Shown one piece after another: positions 5,979 to 12,717 of a stretch of DNA of 16,102 nucleotides. Source of the DNA: an uncultured Oscillospiraceae bacterium. Its GTDB lineage: Bacteria; Bacillota; Clostridia; Oscillospirales; Oscillospiraceae. The stretch covers positions 1 to 16,102 of the forward strand of contig CAADVN010000179.1 in assembly GCA_900752445.1 (NCBI GenBank). The letters are read 5' to 3'. The position numbers were made by a program, and so were the translations under genes. The notes under the pieces were generated by a model. That model saw only the letters and a list, made by a program, of their open reading frames with translations, had not been told where the DNA came from and did not search any database. Numbering within the stretch: the stretch's first letter is position 1; the number at the start of each line of letters is the position of its first letter.

Positions 5979-6341
5979 ATGAGGCTGTTTGAATCGGAGC
6001 TGCGGGTCATGGAGGTGCTGTGGAGCGAGGGCGAGCTGCCGGCGAGGCAGGTCGCGGAGCGCCTTGCGGAGACCGCCGGCTGGAATGTGAACACGACATA
6101 TACTGTCATAAAAAAGTGCGTTGCGAAGGGCGCCGTGGAGAGGCTGGAGCCGAATTTCCAATGCAGGGCGCTGGTCAGCCGCGAGCAGGTGCAGCGGGAC
6201 GAGACGGAGAGGCTCGTGGACAGGCTCTTCGGCGGTGCGCCGGAGCAGCTCTTTGCGGCGCTGCTGGGCGGCAAGAAGCTCTCGAGCGAGCAGGCGGACC
6301 GCCTGCGCGAGCTTGTCGCCGAGGCGGAGGCCGGGCGATGA
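5979..6341 (+). CDS. BlaI/MecI-family transcriptional repressor
   Basis: Winged-helix repressor that binds dyad operators as a dimer and is inactivated by proteolysis when its partner membrane protease is triggered. 120 residues, typical for the family. The recognition region is TAGWNVNTTYTVIKKCVAKG (32-51). The C-terminal dimer region contains FGGAPEQLFAALL (84-96), the zone where BlaI is cut in staphylococci. The ATG at 5979 has GGAGG seven bases upstream. It overlaps the M56 gene by four bases (ATGA), so the two are translationally coupled. Two matching operators cover its own promoter. No beta-lactamase or penicillin-binding protein gene lies in the window, so a link to beta-lactam resistance is not shown; these repressors also control other genes, such as copper-responsive ones. 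Confidence 0.92.
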   Translation: MRLFESELRVMEVLWSEGELPARQVAERLAETAGWNVNTTYTVIKKCVAKGAVERLEPNFQCRALVSREQVQRDETERLVDRLFGGAPEQLFAALLGGKKLSSEQADRLRELVAEAEAGR

Positions 6342-7594
6342 GCCCCGCTGCGGCCTGTCTTGCGGGCTCGGCGCTCATATTGCTCATTGCTCTCGCAAGG
6401 CCGCTGCTGCTCCGGCTCCTGCCCAAATGGGCGCTGCCGGCGCTCTGGCTCACTGCGGCGCTGAGGCTGCTATTGCCCTTTTCCCTGCCGCTGGGGCCGG
6501 ATATAGGCCTCGACCTCGGCCGGGTCGCCGAGGCCCTGCCGGGGACGGCCTCCGCCGCGGCGTCCGGCGCGGCGGAGAGGGCGGGGAGGCCAGTGCTCCT
6601 CGCGGTCTGGGCCCTGGGCGCGGCGGCGCTGCTGCTGTGGTTCGCGCTGCGCTATGTGCGCTGCCTGCGCGTCTTCAGCCAGGCGCGGCGCTGCGAGGAC
6701 GAGTTCGTCAGTGCCTGGCTCGGGCGGCAACCGCTCCGGCGCCGGCTCGAGGTGCGCGTGTCCGAGGGCCTCGCCTCGCCCCTGACCTACGGCCTGCTGT
6801 GGCCCGTCATCCTGCTGCCCGCGGACCTCGAGGCCGGGCCACAGGAGGCGCTGGAGTATGCGCTGCTGCATGAATATGTCCACGTCCGGCGGCTGGACGC
6901 GCTCGCGAAGCCGCTGTTCTCGCTCTGCCTCTGCCTGTACTGGTTCGACCCCTTGGTCTGGCTCATGTACGAGCTCGCCGGGCGCGACATGGAGCTCGCC
7001 TGCGACGAGGCCGTGCTCCGGCGCTCCGGCTGGCGGGCCTCCGACTATGCGCTCTCCCTCATAGCCCTCGCCGGGCGCGGGGCAGCGCCGTACGCATCCG
7101 CCTCCGGATTCGCCGGGAAAGCGGTGGAGGAAAGGGTGAAGCATATAATGGGATACAAGAGGAAGCCTCTCACCGCCGCGGCGGCAGCCGTGCTCGTGAT
7201 AGCTCTCGCCGCGGGCGCGGCGCTACTGTGCGCGGACGGCCGGGCCGGAGCGCGGCAGCTCTGGTCCGACACGGCGGCCTTCGCCGGGCTCAGCCCGGGC
7301 GAGGAGCAGTGCTTCCCGGGCTTCGTCAGCGTGCCGGGCGACGGGGCCGGGGCGCAGTATGTGCTCAGCTACTCACACTCCGGCGTGGGCCTCGAGCTGG
7401 GGCTCAGGGACGCGCAGGGCGCGGAATACTCGGCCTCCGTTCGTGGCGGCGGCGCCGGGGACCTTGGGCGGCTGCCCGCCGGGGAATACACGCTTTTCGT
7501 GCGCAACACCGAGAGCGCGGCCGCCCTGACCGACGGCGCTGACGCGGAAAACTACAGCGCCACGGGCGCTGCGGGCATCATACTAAACGATTGA
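6338..7594 (+). CDS. M56-family (BlaR1-like) membrane zinc protease with non-penicillin-binding outer domain
   Basis: Integral membrane sensor-protease expected to relieve repression by the BlaI-type partner. 418 residues against about 585 for BlaR1. Membrane segments are near 6-28, 32-50, 84-106 and 277-298, with a further hydrophobic helix near 191-211. The zinc site HEYVH (178-182) and the second ligand Glu224 in ELACDEAVL are intact. The outer part after the last membrane helix is only about 115 residues. It looks like a small beta-sandwich (pattern LSYSHSGVGLELGLRD, PAGEYTLFVRN, ENYSATGA) and lacks the Ser-x-x-Lys of BlaR1 sensors, so the signal is probably not a covalently bound beta-lactam. 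It starts at ATG 6338, inside the blaI-type stop (ATGA overlap). Protease role from motifs: strong. Ligand: unknown. Confidence 0.88.
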   Translation: MSPAAACLAGSALILLIALARPLLLRLLPKWALPALWLTAALRLLLPFSLPLGPDIGLDLGRVAEALPGTASAAASGAAERAGRPVLLAVWALGAAALLLWFALRYVRCLRVFSQARRCEDEFVSAWLGRQPLRRRLEVRVSEGLASPLTYGLLWPVILLPADLEAGPQEALEYALLHEYVHVRRLDALAKPLFSLCLCLYWFDPLVWLMYELAGRDMELACDEAVLRRSGWRASDYALSLIALAGRGAAPYASASGFAGKAVEERVKHIMGYKRKPLTAAAAAVLVIALAAGAALLCADGRAGARQLWSDTAAFAGLSPGEEQCFPGFVSVPGDGAGAQYVLSYSHSGVGLELGLRDAQGAEYSASVRGGGAGDLGRLPAGEYTLFVRNTESAAALTDGADAENYSATGAAGIILND

Positions 7595-7621
7595 ATGCGG
7601 GGCGTCTGCCTATATATCACC

Positions 7622-7679
7622 GCCTGTGTCGCTGAAACGACCATCCGTGCCGCTTCGGTTGACGCAGGCTTTTTATTTT
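7622..7679 (+). terminator. Probable terminator of the BlaI-M56 operon
   Basis: GCCTGTGTC (7622-7630) pairs with GACGCAGGC (7661-7669), nine pairs with one G-U. A 30-base loop lies between and can partly pair itself. The tract TTTTTATTTT follows (7670-7679). The long loop lowers certainty. The 3' arm contains most of the next gene's -35 box. Confidence 0.5.
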
Positions 7680-7687
7680 GCTATCCT
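7659..7687 (+). promoter_or_regulatory. Promoter of the LytTR-DUF3021 operon
   Basis: TTGACG (7659-7664), a 17-base T-rich spacer, and TATCCT (7682-7687) with TG at the extended -10 position. It overlaps the upstream terminator. I found no clear pair of LytTR direct repeats upstream. Confidence 0.55.
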
Positions 7688-7712
7688 CAGTCCGCAAGGA
7701 GATGATGAGGAG

Positions 7713-8153
7713 ATGAAGCTGGAAGTAAGGCTCTCACCCGAATACACCGAGCCCACCGTGCTCATCCTGGCGGACAGGATGACGGAGGAGCTCGACAGGC
7801 TGCTGAAACGGCTCAGCCCCGGGCCCGAGCCGCCGCTGCTCGGCTTTCGTGAGGGCACGGCGATTCCTCTGGACGAGGCTTCGATAACCCGCATATATGC
7901 GCAGTCCGGCCAGGTCCTGGCCGTGACGGACAGGGGCGAGTACCAGATGAGGCAGCGGCTCTATGAGCTGGAAGAGCGTCTGGCCGGCGTCAGCTTCGTC
8001 AGGATATCGAACTCCGAGCTTATCAACCTCAGGCGCGTGCGCAGCTTTGACCTCGGCATAACCGGTACCATCTGCGTCAGGCTCACCGACGGCTCCACAG
8101 CCTGGGCTTCGCGCAGATATGTATCAAAAATACGGACAATGCTTGGACTGTGA
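7713..8153 (+). CDS. LytTR-type DNA-binding regulator without receiver domain
   Basis: 146-residue cytoplasmic transcription regulator. The N-terminal half (1-50) is a short alpha/beta segment. The C-terminal half (about 55-146) is a LytTR domain with the typical run from ITRIYAQSGQVLAVT through LYELEERL and FVRISNSELINL to SRRYVSKIRTMLGL. There is no response-regulator receiver domain, so its activity is not set by phosphorylation. In this class the next gene encodes a membrane protein that usually holds the regulator in check, and the pair controls itself. ATG 7713 is used, with AAGGAG 11 bases upstream; the frame runs open further upstream but without a ribosome site. The DUF3021 gene follows after nine bases. 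Targets other than its own operon cannot be seen. Confidence 0.87.
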   Translation: MKLEVRLSPEYTEPTVLILADRMTEELDRLLKRLSPGPEPPLLGFREGTAIPLDEASITRIYAQSGQVLAVTDRGEYQMRQRLYELEERLAGVSFVRISNSELINLRRVRSFDLGITGTICVRLTDGSTAWASRRYVSKIRTMLGL

Positions 8154-8162
8154 GGTGAAAAC

Positions 8163-8633
8163 GTGAAAAAACAGCTCATTTTACGCGGACTTCTGGGCTT
8201 TCCCCTGGGAATGGCCCTGGGCCAGCTCATCACCATAGCTTCCTCCGCTGCAGCGGCTTCGGGGGACTACTTTGCCGTCATGCCGGGCTTTGCAGAGGCT
8301 GCGGGCAGCGAGCTCACAGCCGTGGCCCTTCAGGCCCTGCTCTGCGGCATGATCGGCACGGTCTTTGCGGCGGGCTCCGTCATCTGGCAGCTCGACAGCT
8401 GGAGTATCGCGGCACAATCTGCCGCCTATTTCGCCGTTGGCGCCCTCGCCATGCTGCCCGCCGCCTGGATAGCCCGTTGGATGGAGCACAGCCTCGGGGG
8501 CTTCGCCGCCTACCTCGGCATATACTGCGCCATCTTCGTCATGGTCTGGCTCCTGCAGTACCTCGGCCTCAGGGCAAGGCTCAGACGGTTAAATTCAGGC
8601 CTTGGGAAAAATACGCCGCCCGCGGAAGACTGA
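8163..8633 (+). CDS. DUF3021 four-helix membrane protein, partner of LytTR regulator
   Basis: 156-residue integral membrane protein with four hydrophobic stretches near 5-30, 51-75, 81-103 and 113-137, and a basic cytoplasmic tail (RLRARLRRL-type). Size, topology and position right after a LytTR gene match DUF3021. These proteins are thought to act as membrane-held inhibitors or signal receivers for the LytTR partner; no ligand is known to me. The start is GTG 8163. Its ribosome site GAGGTG (8152-8157) overlaps the LytTR stop codon, which couples translation of the two genes. The last codons, including the stop, form part of the downstream terminator hairpin. Confidence 0.8.
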   Translation: MKKQLILRGLLGFPLGMALGQLITIASSAAAASGDYFAVMPGFAEAAGSELTAVALQALLCGMIGTVFAAGSVIWQLDSWSIAAQSAAYFAVGALAMLPAAWIARWMEHSLGGFAAYLGIYCAIFVMVWLLQYLGLRARLRRLNSGLGKNTPPAED

Positions 8634-8651
8634 CTTCCACGGGCGGTGTTT
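8616..8651. terminator. Bidirectional terminator overlapping the DUF3021 stop codon
   Basis: Arms 8616-8628 and 8634-8646 pair over 13 positions with one mismatch. The loop (8629-8633) contains the end of the DUF3021 stop codon. On the plus strand TGTTTCTGTGTT follows. On the minus strand a run of five T follows, so it also ends the convergent aminotransferase transcript. Confidence 0.75.
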
Positions 8652-8667
8652 CTGTGTTATATTCTAC

Positions 8668-9858
8668 TTACTTCGCAAGCAGTTCCTTTATCGTGTCGCC
8701 AAGGATCTTGATGCCCTTCTCGATCGCCTCGTCAGAGCTGTTGGAGTAGTTTATGCGCATGGTGCGCACATCCCTGTCCTCCTCGTAGAAGGGGTCGCCC
8801 GGGCATACTGCCACGCCCTTCTTGGCGGCGGCCTCCATGACGTCCACGGCCTTGAGGCCCTCGGGCATCGTCGCCCAGATGAACATGCCGCCCTCGGGCT
8901 TCGTGTAGCTCACGTCCGCCGGGAAGTCCTCGGCCATGCAGGCCATCATCTTCTCGGCCTTCTCGCGGTACATCTCCTTGATCTTCTCGATCTGCGCGTC
9001 GAGGTCGTTGTCCAGCAGGTACTGGGCCAGCACCATCTGGCCGAAGATGTTGGTGTGCAGGTCCATCGTGGACTTGAAGGCCAGGAGCTTGGCGTAGAGC
9101 TCAGGCTGCTTGCAGGCTATCCAGCCGATGCGCATGCCGGGCGCGACTATCTTCGAGAAGGTGCCCATCGCCGCGCACTGCTCGCCCAGCAACTGGGCAA
9201 AGCTGCTGCCGCCTTCACCGTGGAAGCGCAGCTCGCCGTAGGGGTTGTCCTCAATGACCGGCGTGCCCACAGCCTTCAGTATCTCCGCCGCGCGCTCGCG
9301 TACCGCCTGGGTGTAGGTCAGGCCCGTCGGGTTCTGGAAGTTCGGGATGACGTAGATGAACTTCGGGTCGTTCTCGGCAAGGACCTTCTCGAGCTCGTCG
9401 CAGTCAATGCCGTCGTCGTTGAGGCTGACGGAGACTATCTTCGGGTCGTAGAGGTGGAAGGTCTGCAGCGCGGCAAGGTAGCTGGGTTTTTCCACCGCGA
9501 CCGTGTCGCCCGGGTTTATCAGCGTGGCCGCGACCATGTCCAGCGCCTGCTGTGAGCCGTTCGTGATGATGATGTTCTCCGGCGCGAAGTCCACGCCCTG
9601 CTTCTTGTATCTGTCGGAGATGAACTTGCGCAGCGGCATATAGCCCTCGGTGTTGCTGTACTGCAGGGCGCGCACGCCGTCCCGCTCAAGGACCTTCGTC
9701 ACCGCGGCTTCCATCTCCTTTACCGGAAAGGAGTCGGGGTTCGGCAGCCCGCCGGCAAAGGATATTACGTCCGGCGACGCGGCGGCCTTGAGTATGGCCG
9801 AGGTGAATTCGCCCTGAAAGTCGGGCTTGGACATGCGGTCTGAGATCCTGAGCTTCAT
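8668..9858 (-). CDS. PLP-dependent aminotransferase, class I (2-aminoadipate/aromatic type)
   Basis: 396-residue cytoplasmic fold-type I transaminase of the COG1167 group (LysN, ARO8 and the catalytic part of MocR regulators), without the GntR DNA-binding domain. Key sites: ITNGSQQALD (98-107) for phosphate binding, NFQNPTG (173-179), VIEDNPY (201-207, Asp204 and Tyr207), Schiff-base Lys236 in TFSKIVAPGMRIGW, and the substrate-carboxylate arginine in MRINYS near the C-terminus. The ATG at 9858 has AGGAGG eight bases upstream. It is a single-gene unit with its own promoter and a shared terminator. Likely substrates are 2-aminoadipate, branched-chain or aromatic amino acids with 2-oxoglutarate; the sequence alone does not settle which. 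Family confidence is high, specificity low. Confidence 0.9.
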   Translation of the reverse strand: MKLRISDRMSKPDFQGEFTSAILKAAASPDVISFAGGLPNPDSFPVKEMEAAVTKVLERDGVRALQYSNTEGYMPLRKFISDRYKKQGVDFAPENIIITNGSQQALDMVAATLINPGDTVAVEKPSYLAALQTFHLYDPKIVSVSLNDDGIDCDELEKVLAENDPKFIYVIPNFQNPTGLTYTQAVRERAAEILKAVGTPVIEDNPYGELRFHGEGGSSFAQLLGEQCAAMGTFSKIVAPGMRIGWIACKQPELYAKLLAFKSTMDLHTNIFGQMVLAQYLLDNDLDAQIEKIKEMYREKAEKMMACMAEDFPADVSYTKPEGGMFIWATMPEGLKAVDVMEAAAKKGVAVCPGDPFYEEDRDVRTMRINYSNSSDEAIEKGIKILGDTIKELLAK

Positions 9859-9923
9859 TTCTTGTTCCTCCTCTTAGCTTCTTTTCTCTCGCCTGTGGAT
9901 ATTATCCGCGATTAATACCAAGA

Positions 9924-9952
9924 ATGATAACACCGAATACCTTAAATTACAA
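9924..9952 (-). promoter_or_regulatory. Promoter of the aminotransferase gene
   Basis: Minus strand: TTGTAA (9952-9947), a 17-base spacer, and TATCAT (9929-9924) with TG at the extended -10 position. The leader of about 58 bases contains a short palindrome, GGATATTATCC (9897-9907). No equally good plus-strand promoter for the VTT gene is visible in 9859-10049. Confidence 0.5.
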
Positions 9953-10049
9953 GATTTTTTCGCTGCTGTATTAAATTTCTGTCTAATAGATGAAATGTTG
10001 ATTTCCGGGGCTCATATTTATTGCCGGAGATGAACAAAAGGAGCAGGTC

Positions 10050-10787
10050 ATGTCTACGAAGAAGAGGTCCGAACTCTCGGAGAGGGCCAGAAAACTCATA
10101 GCTGCCGCAGCCATTGCGGTCTTCATACTGCTGACCCTTGCCATCGCCTGGTTCGTCGGCCGGCCCATGCTGCGCTTCGTCTCCGAGCCGGAGCATTTCC
10201 GCGCCTGGGTGGACTCGGGCGGCGTAATGAGCCGAGTGTACTTTCTCGGCATGCAGCTCTTGCAGGTGTTCTTCGCCGTCATACCCGGCGAGCCCATGGA
10301 GCTCGGCGCGGGCTACGCCTTCGGCGCAGTCGAGGGCACGCTGCTCTGCCTTGGCGGGACTGTGGCAGGCAGCATGGCCGTATTTTTCTTTGTCAGGCGT
10401 TTTGGCGTCCGGGCCGTGGAGATCTTCTTCACGCGCGAGAAGATAGAGTCCCTGCACTTTCTCAAAAACCCCAGAAAGCGCAACGCGCTCATGTTCCTGC
10501 TCATCCTCATACCCGGCACGCCGAAGGACCTTTTGGGCTATTTCGCGCCCCTCACCGGTATGAGTGCCTGGACCTGGCTCTTCATCACCTCGGTGGCGAG
10601 GATACCTTCCATCGTCACCTCTACCATAGGCGGCAGCGCGCTGGGCGTGCAGAACTACGTCTTCGCGGCCATAGCCCTGGGCGTCACGCTGCTCATAAGC
10701 GGCGCCGGCCTGCTCATATACCGCCGCATCTGCCGCGCGCACGAGGAGCGCTCGAAAAAGGAGGGGGAGGACGCCGATGCCGGATAA
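10050..10787 (+). CDS. VTT-domain membrane protein, TVP38/TMEM64 (DedA-related)
   Basis: 245-residue multi-pass membrane protein of the VTT/SNARE-associated family, relatives of DedA. Members are implicated in lipid or undecaprenyl-phosphate movement across the membrane. There is a hydrophobic N-terminal helix (15-37). The VTT core carries the two hallmark re-entrant motifs PGEPMELGAG (79-88) and PGTPKDLLGY (155-164), with RIPSIV (184-189) and the following GG. A C-terminal helix (about 203-225) and a charged tail end the protein. ATG 10050 has AAGGAG six bases upstream. Its last 11 bases overlap the response-regulator gene, so it heads a three-gene operon with a two-component system. That suggests envelope or antimicrobial-peptide stress control, which is inference. 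Transport substrate not determinable. Confidence 0.88.
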   Translation: MSTKKRSELSERARKLIAAAAIAVFILLTLAIAWFVGRPMLRFVSEPEHFRAWVDSGGVMSRVYFLGMQLLQVFFAVIPGEPMELGAGYAFGAVEGTLLCLGGTVAGSMAVFFFVRRFGVRAVEIFFTREKIESLHFLKNPRKRNALMFLLILIPGTPKDLLGYFAPLTGMSAWTWLFITSVARIPSIVTSTIGGSALGVQNYVFAAIALGVTLLISGAGLLIYRRICRAHEERSKKEGEDADAG

Positions 10788-11454
10788 GCTGCTCATTGCC
10801 GACGACGAGCCGGACATAGTCGAGACACTGGCCCGCTGCTTTGCCTCGCGCGGCTATGATATCCTGCGCGCGGGCAGCGGCGAGGAGGCCGTGCGCATGG
10901 CCGGGCGCGCGCCCGACCTCATACTGCTCGACATCAGCATGCCCGACCTGGACGGTCTCGAGGTCTGCCGCAGGATACGCGGCCACGTCACATGTCCCAT
11001 CATCTTCCTGACGGCGAGGGTGGAGGACTCGGACAAGATCCGCGGTTTTGCCGCAGGAGGGGACGATTACGTCGTTAAGCCCTTCTCCATCGACGAGCTC
11101 GCTGCGCGCGTGGACGCCCATCTGCGCCGCGAGCGGCGCCACGGCACCGCCTCCGAGCTGCGCTTCGAGGGCGAGCTCGTCATAAACTACACCGACCGCA
11201 AGGTCGTCTGGGCAGGGCACGAGCTGGGACTCGTCCGCAAGGAGTTCGACATAGTCGAGTTCCTCTCCCAGAACCCCGGCATGGTCTTCGACAGGGAGCG
11301 CATCTATGAGTGCGTCTGGGGCATAGACGGCGAGGGTGACTCCGCCGTTATCTCCGAGCACGTCCGCCGCATCCGCGCGAAATTCGCCGCCGCTGGCTGC
11401 GAGCGGCAGTATATCGAGACCGTGTGGGGGGTCGGTTACCGTTGGGCAAGGTGA
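10777..11454 (+). CDS. OmpR/PhoB-family response regulator
   Basis: 225-residue two-component regulator. In the receiver domain (1-115), Asp9-Asp10, the phosphorylation site Asp52 in LLDISMPDLDG, Thr79 and Lys101 are all in place. The winged-helix DNA-binding domain (about 128-225) ends in the typical VISEHVRRIRAKF and IETVWGVGYRW. The start ATG 10777 lies inside the VTT gene, with a G-rich ribosome site (GGAGGGGGAGG) upstream. The stop overlaps the kinase start region. It should be phosphorylated by the kinase encoded next. Its DNA targets are unknown, and I see no direct-repeat operator upstream of the operon. Motifs are complete, so it is likely functional. Confidence 0.95.
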   Translation: MPDKLLIADDEPDIVETLARCFASRGYDILRAGSGEEAVRMAGRAPDLILLDISMPDLDGLEVCRRIRGHVTCPIIFLTARVEDSDKIRGFAAGGDDYVVKPFSIDELAARVDAHLRRERRHGTASELRFEGELVINYTDRKVVWAGHELGLVRKEFDIVEFLSQNPGMVFDRERIYECVWGIDGEGDSAVISEHVRRIRAKFAAAGCERQYIETVWGVGYRWAR

Positions 11455-12713
11455 GAGCCGCGGCGGAACGCAGGCACCGGCTCCGCGATGCGCCGTTGCG
11501 CGTCTCCTTTGTCCTCTACATGGTCGTCACCGCCATCGCCGCCACCTGCGTCTTCGCCATTGCCGTAAACTGGATGGATGAAACGCGGATAGGGATATAC
11601 TACAAATACCGCACCATGGCCGAGGAGATCCCGGTCGCCGAGGGCGGGCATGTGGAGTACAGCTACACGGAAGACGCCGAGGTCTATGTTATCTACGACG
11701 CCCGGGGCGGGGAGATCGGGCGCGGCAGCGTGCCCTACGGCGAGGGCAGGCTTGTGAGCGACGTGGGCGCCCTGCTGATAATGCCCGAGTACAGCCCGGA
11801 GGACGAGGCTCTGGAATACGCCATGCGCGTGCTCCAGGCCCTGGCGATACCCCTCTCCTACCTCGGCGCCATCGTCCTGTGCGCCGTCATCTTTTACCGC
11901 CGGAAGCTCAAGCGGCCCATAGAGATACTCGACGCCGCCTCGCGGAAAATAGCTGAAAACGACCTGGGCTTCACGGTGGAGGTGCCCTGCGGCAACGAGC
12001 TGGGCAGGCTCTGCGCCTCCTTCGAGAAGATGCGCGCGGCGCTGCTCGCGCTCAACCGCGAGCACTGGGCGCAGATGGAGGAGCGCCGCCGCCTGAACGC
12101 CGCCTTCGCCCACGACCTGCGCACTCCCCTCACCGTCCTGCGCGGGCGAGTCTCCCTGCTCGAGGCCGAACTGCCGCCGGGCAGCGAGGCATCAGCGGAC
12201 GCGAAGGTCATGCAGACGCATATCGAACGCCTCGTCCGCTATGCGGACGCCATGTCCAGCCTTCAGAGGATGGAGGATGTGGAGGTCAGGCGCGAAAAAA
12301 CAAGGCTCCCGGACCTGGCCGGGAGCCTGAAGGATACGGCGGAGATACTCTTTTCCGGGCGCGAGGTGGACATCGCCTGCGGCGAGGGCGAGGCGTATGT
12401 GGACGCCGAGGTGGTCCTGCAGGTCTGCGGCAACATCCTCTCGAACAGCGCGAGGTACGCGCGCAGGCGGGTCGGCATCGAGCTTTGCGCCATAGACGGC
12501 GCGCTGCGCGTGACCGTCACCGACGACGGCGGAGGCTTCACGAAGGAGGGGCTCGAGAAGGCGGCCGCACCCTTTTACAAGGGCGAGGGCAGCGGCTCCG
12601 GCCACCTGGGCCTCGGCCTGAACATCTGCGACATCCTTTGCCGCCGGCACAACGGCCGGCTCAGCATTGAAAACGTCCCTGGCGGCGCTGCGGTCACGGC
12701 CTTCTTCGGCTGA
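11451..12713 (+). CDS. Membrane sensor histidine kinase
   Basis: 420-residue HisKA-type kinase, partner of the preceding regulator. Transmembrane helices at about 18-41 and 129-149 enclose a small outer domain of about 87 residues, which is acidic and mixed alpha/beta and has no recognised fold. A HAMP linker follows (150-200). The phospho-acceptor His221 is in FAHDLRTPLT. The ATPase domain has the N box NILSNSARYA (328-337), G1 as DDGGGF (358-363) and G2 as HLGLGLNIC (385-393). I chose GTG 11451, whose last bases overlap the regulator stop as GTGA. Upstream in-frame GTG 11424 or TTG 11442 would add nine or three residues, and neither has a clearly better ribosome site. It is the last gene of the operon and ends four bases before the end of the convergent aldolase gene. 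Confidence 0.93.
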   Translation: MRAAAERRHRLRDAPLRVSFVLYMVVTAIAATCVFAIAVNWMDETRIGIYYKYRTMAEEIPVAEGGHVEYSYTEDAEVYVIYDARGGEIGRGSVPYGEGRLVSDVGALLIMPEYSPEDEALEYAMRVLQALAIPLSYLGAIVLCAVIFYRRKLKRPIEILDAASRKIAENDLGFTVEVPCGNELGRLCASFEKMRAALLALNREHWAQMEERRRLNAAFAHDLRTPLTVLRGRVSLLEAELPPGSEASADAKVMQTHIERLVRYADAMSSLQRMEDVEVRREKTRLPDLAGSLKDTAEILFSGREVDIACGEGEAYVDAEVVLQVCGNILSNSARYARRRVGIELCAIDGALRVTVTDDGGGFTKEGLEKAAAPFYKGEGSGSGHLGLGLNICDILCRRHNGRLSIENVPGGAAVTAFFG

Positions 12714-12717
12714 GCCC

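Noticed and set aside
6020..6337. Upstream extension of the M56 gene frame inside the repressor gene
   Set aside because: The frame is open by chance of composition. The ATG at 6338 gives the ATGA overlap and a hydrophobic first helix expected for the family.
9894..9908. Single DnaA-box-like sequence TGTGGATAT
   Set aside because: One base off consensus, isolated, with no cluster or AT-rich unwinding region, so not evidence for an origin here. The palindrome GGATATTATCC at the same place is too short to call an operator.
9959..10049. Possible plus-strand promoter for the VTT operon
   Set aside because: AT-rich with loose matches (ATTACA...TATTAA), but no candidate with good boxes and spacing, so not called.
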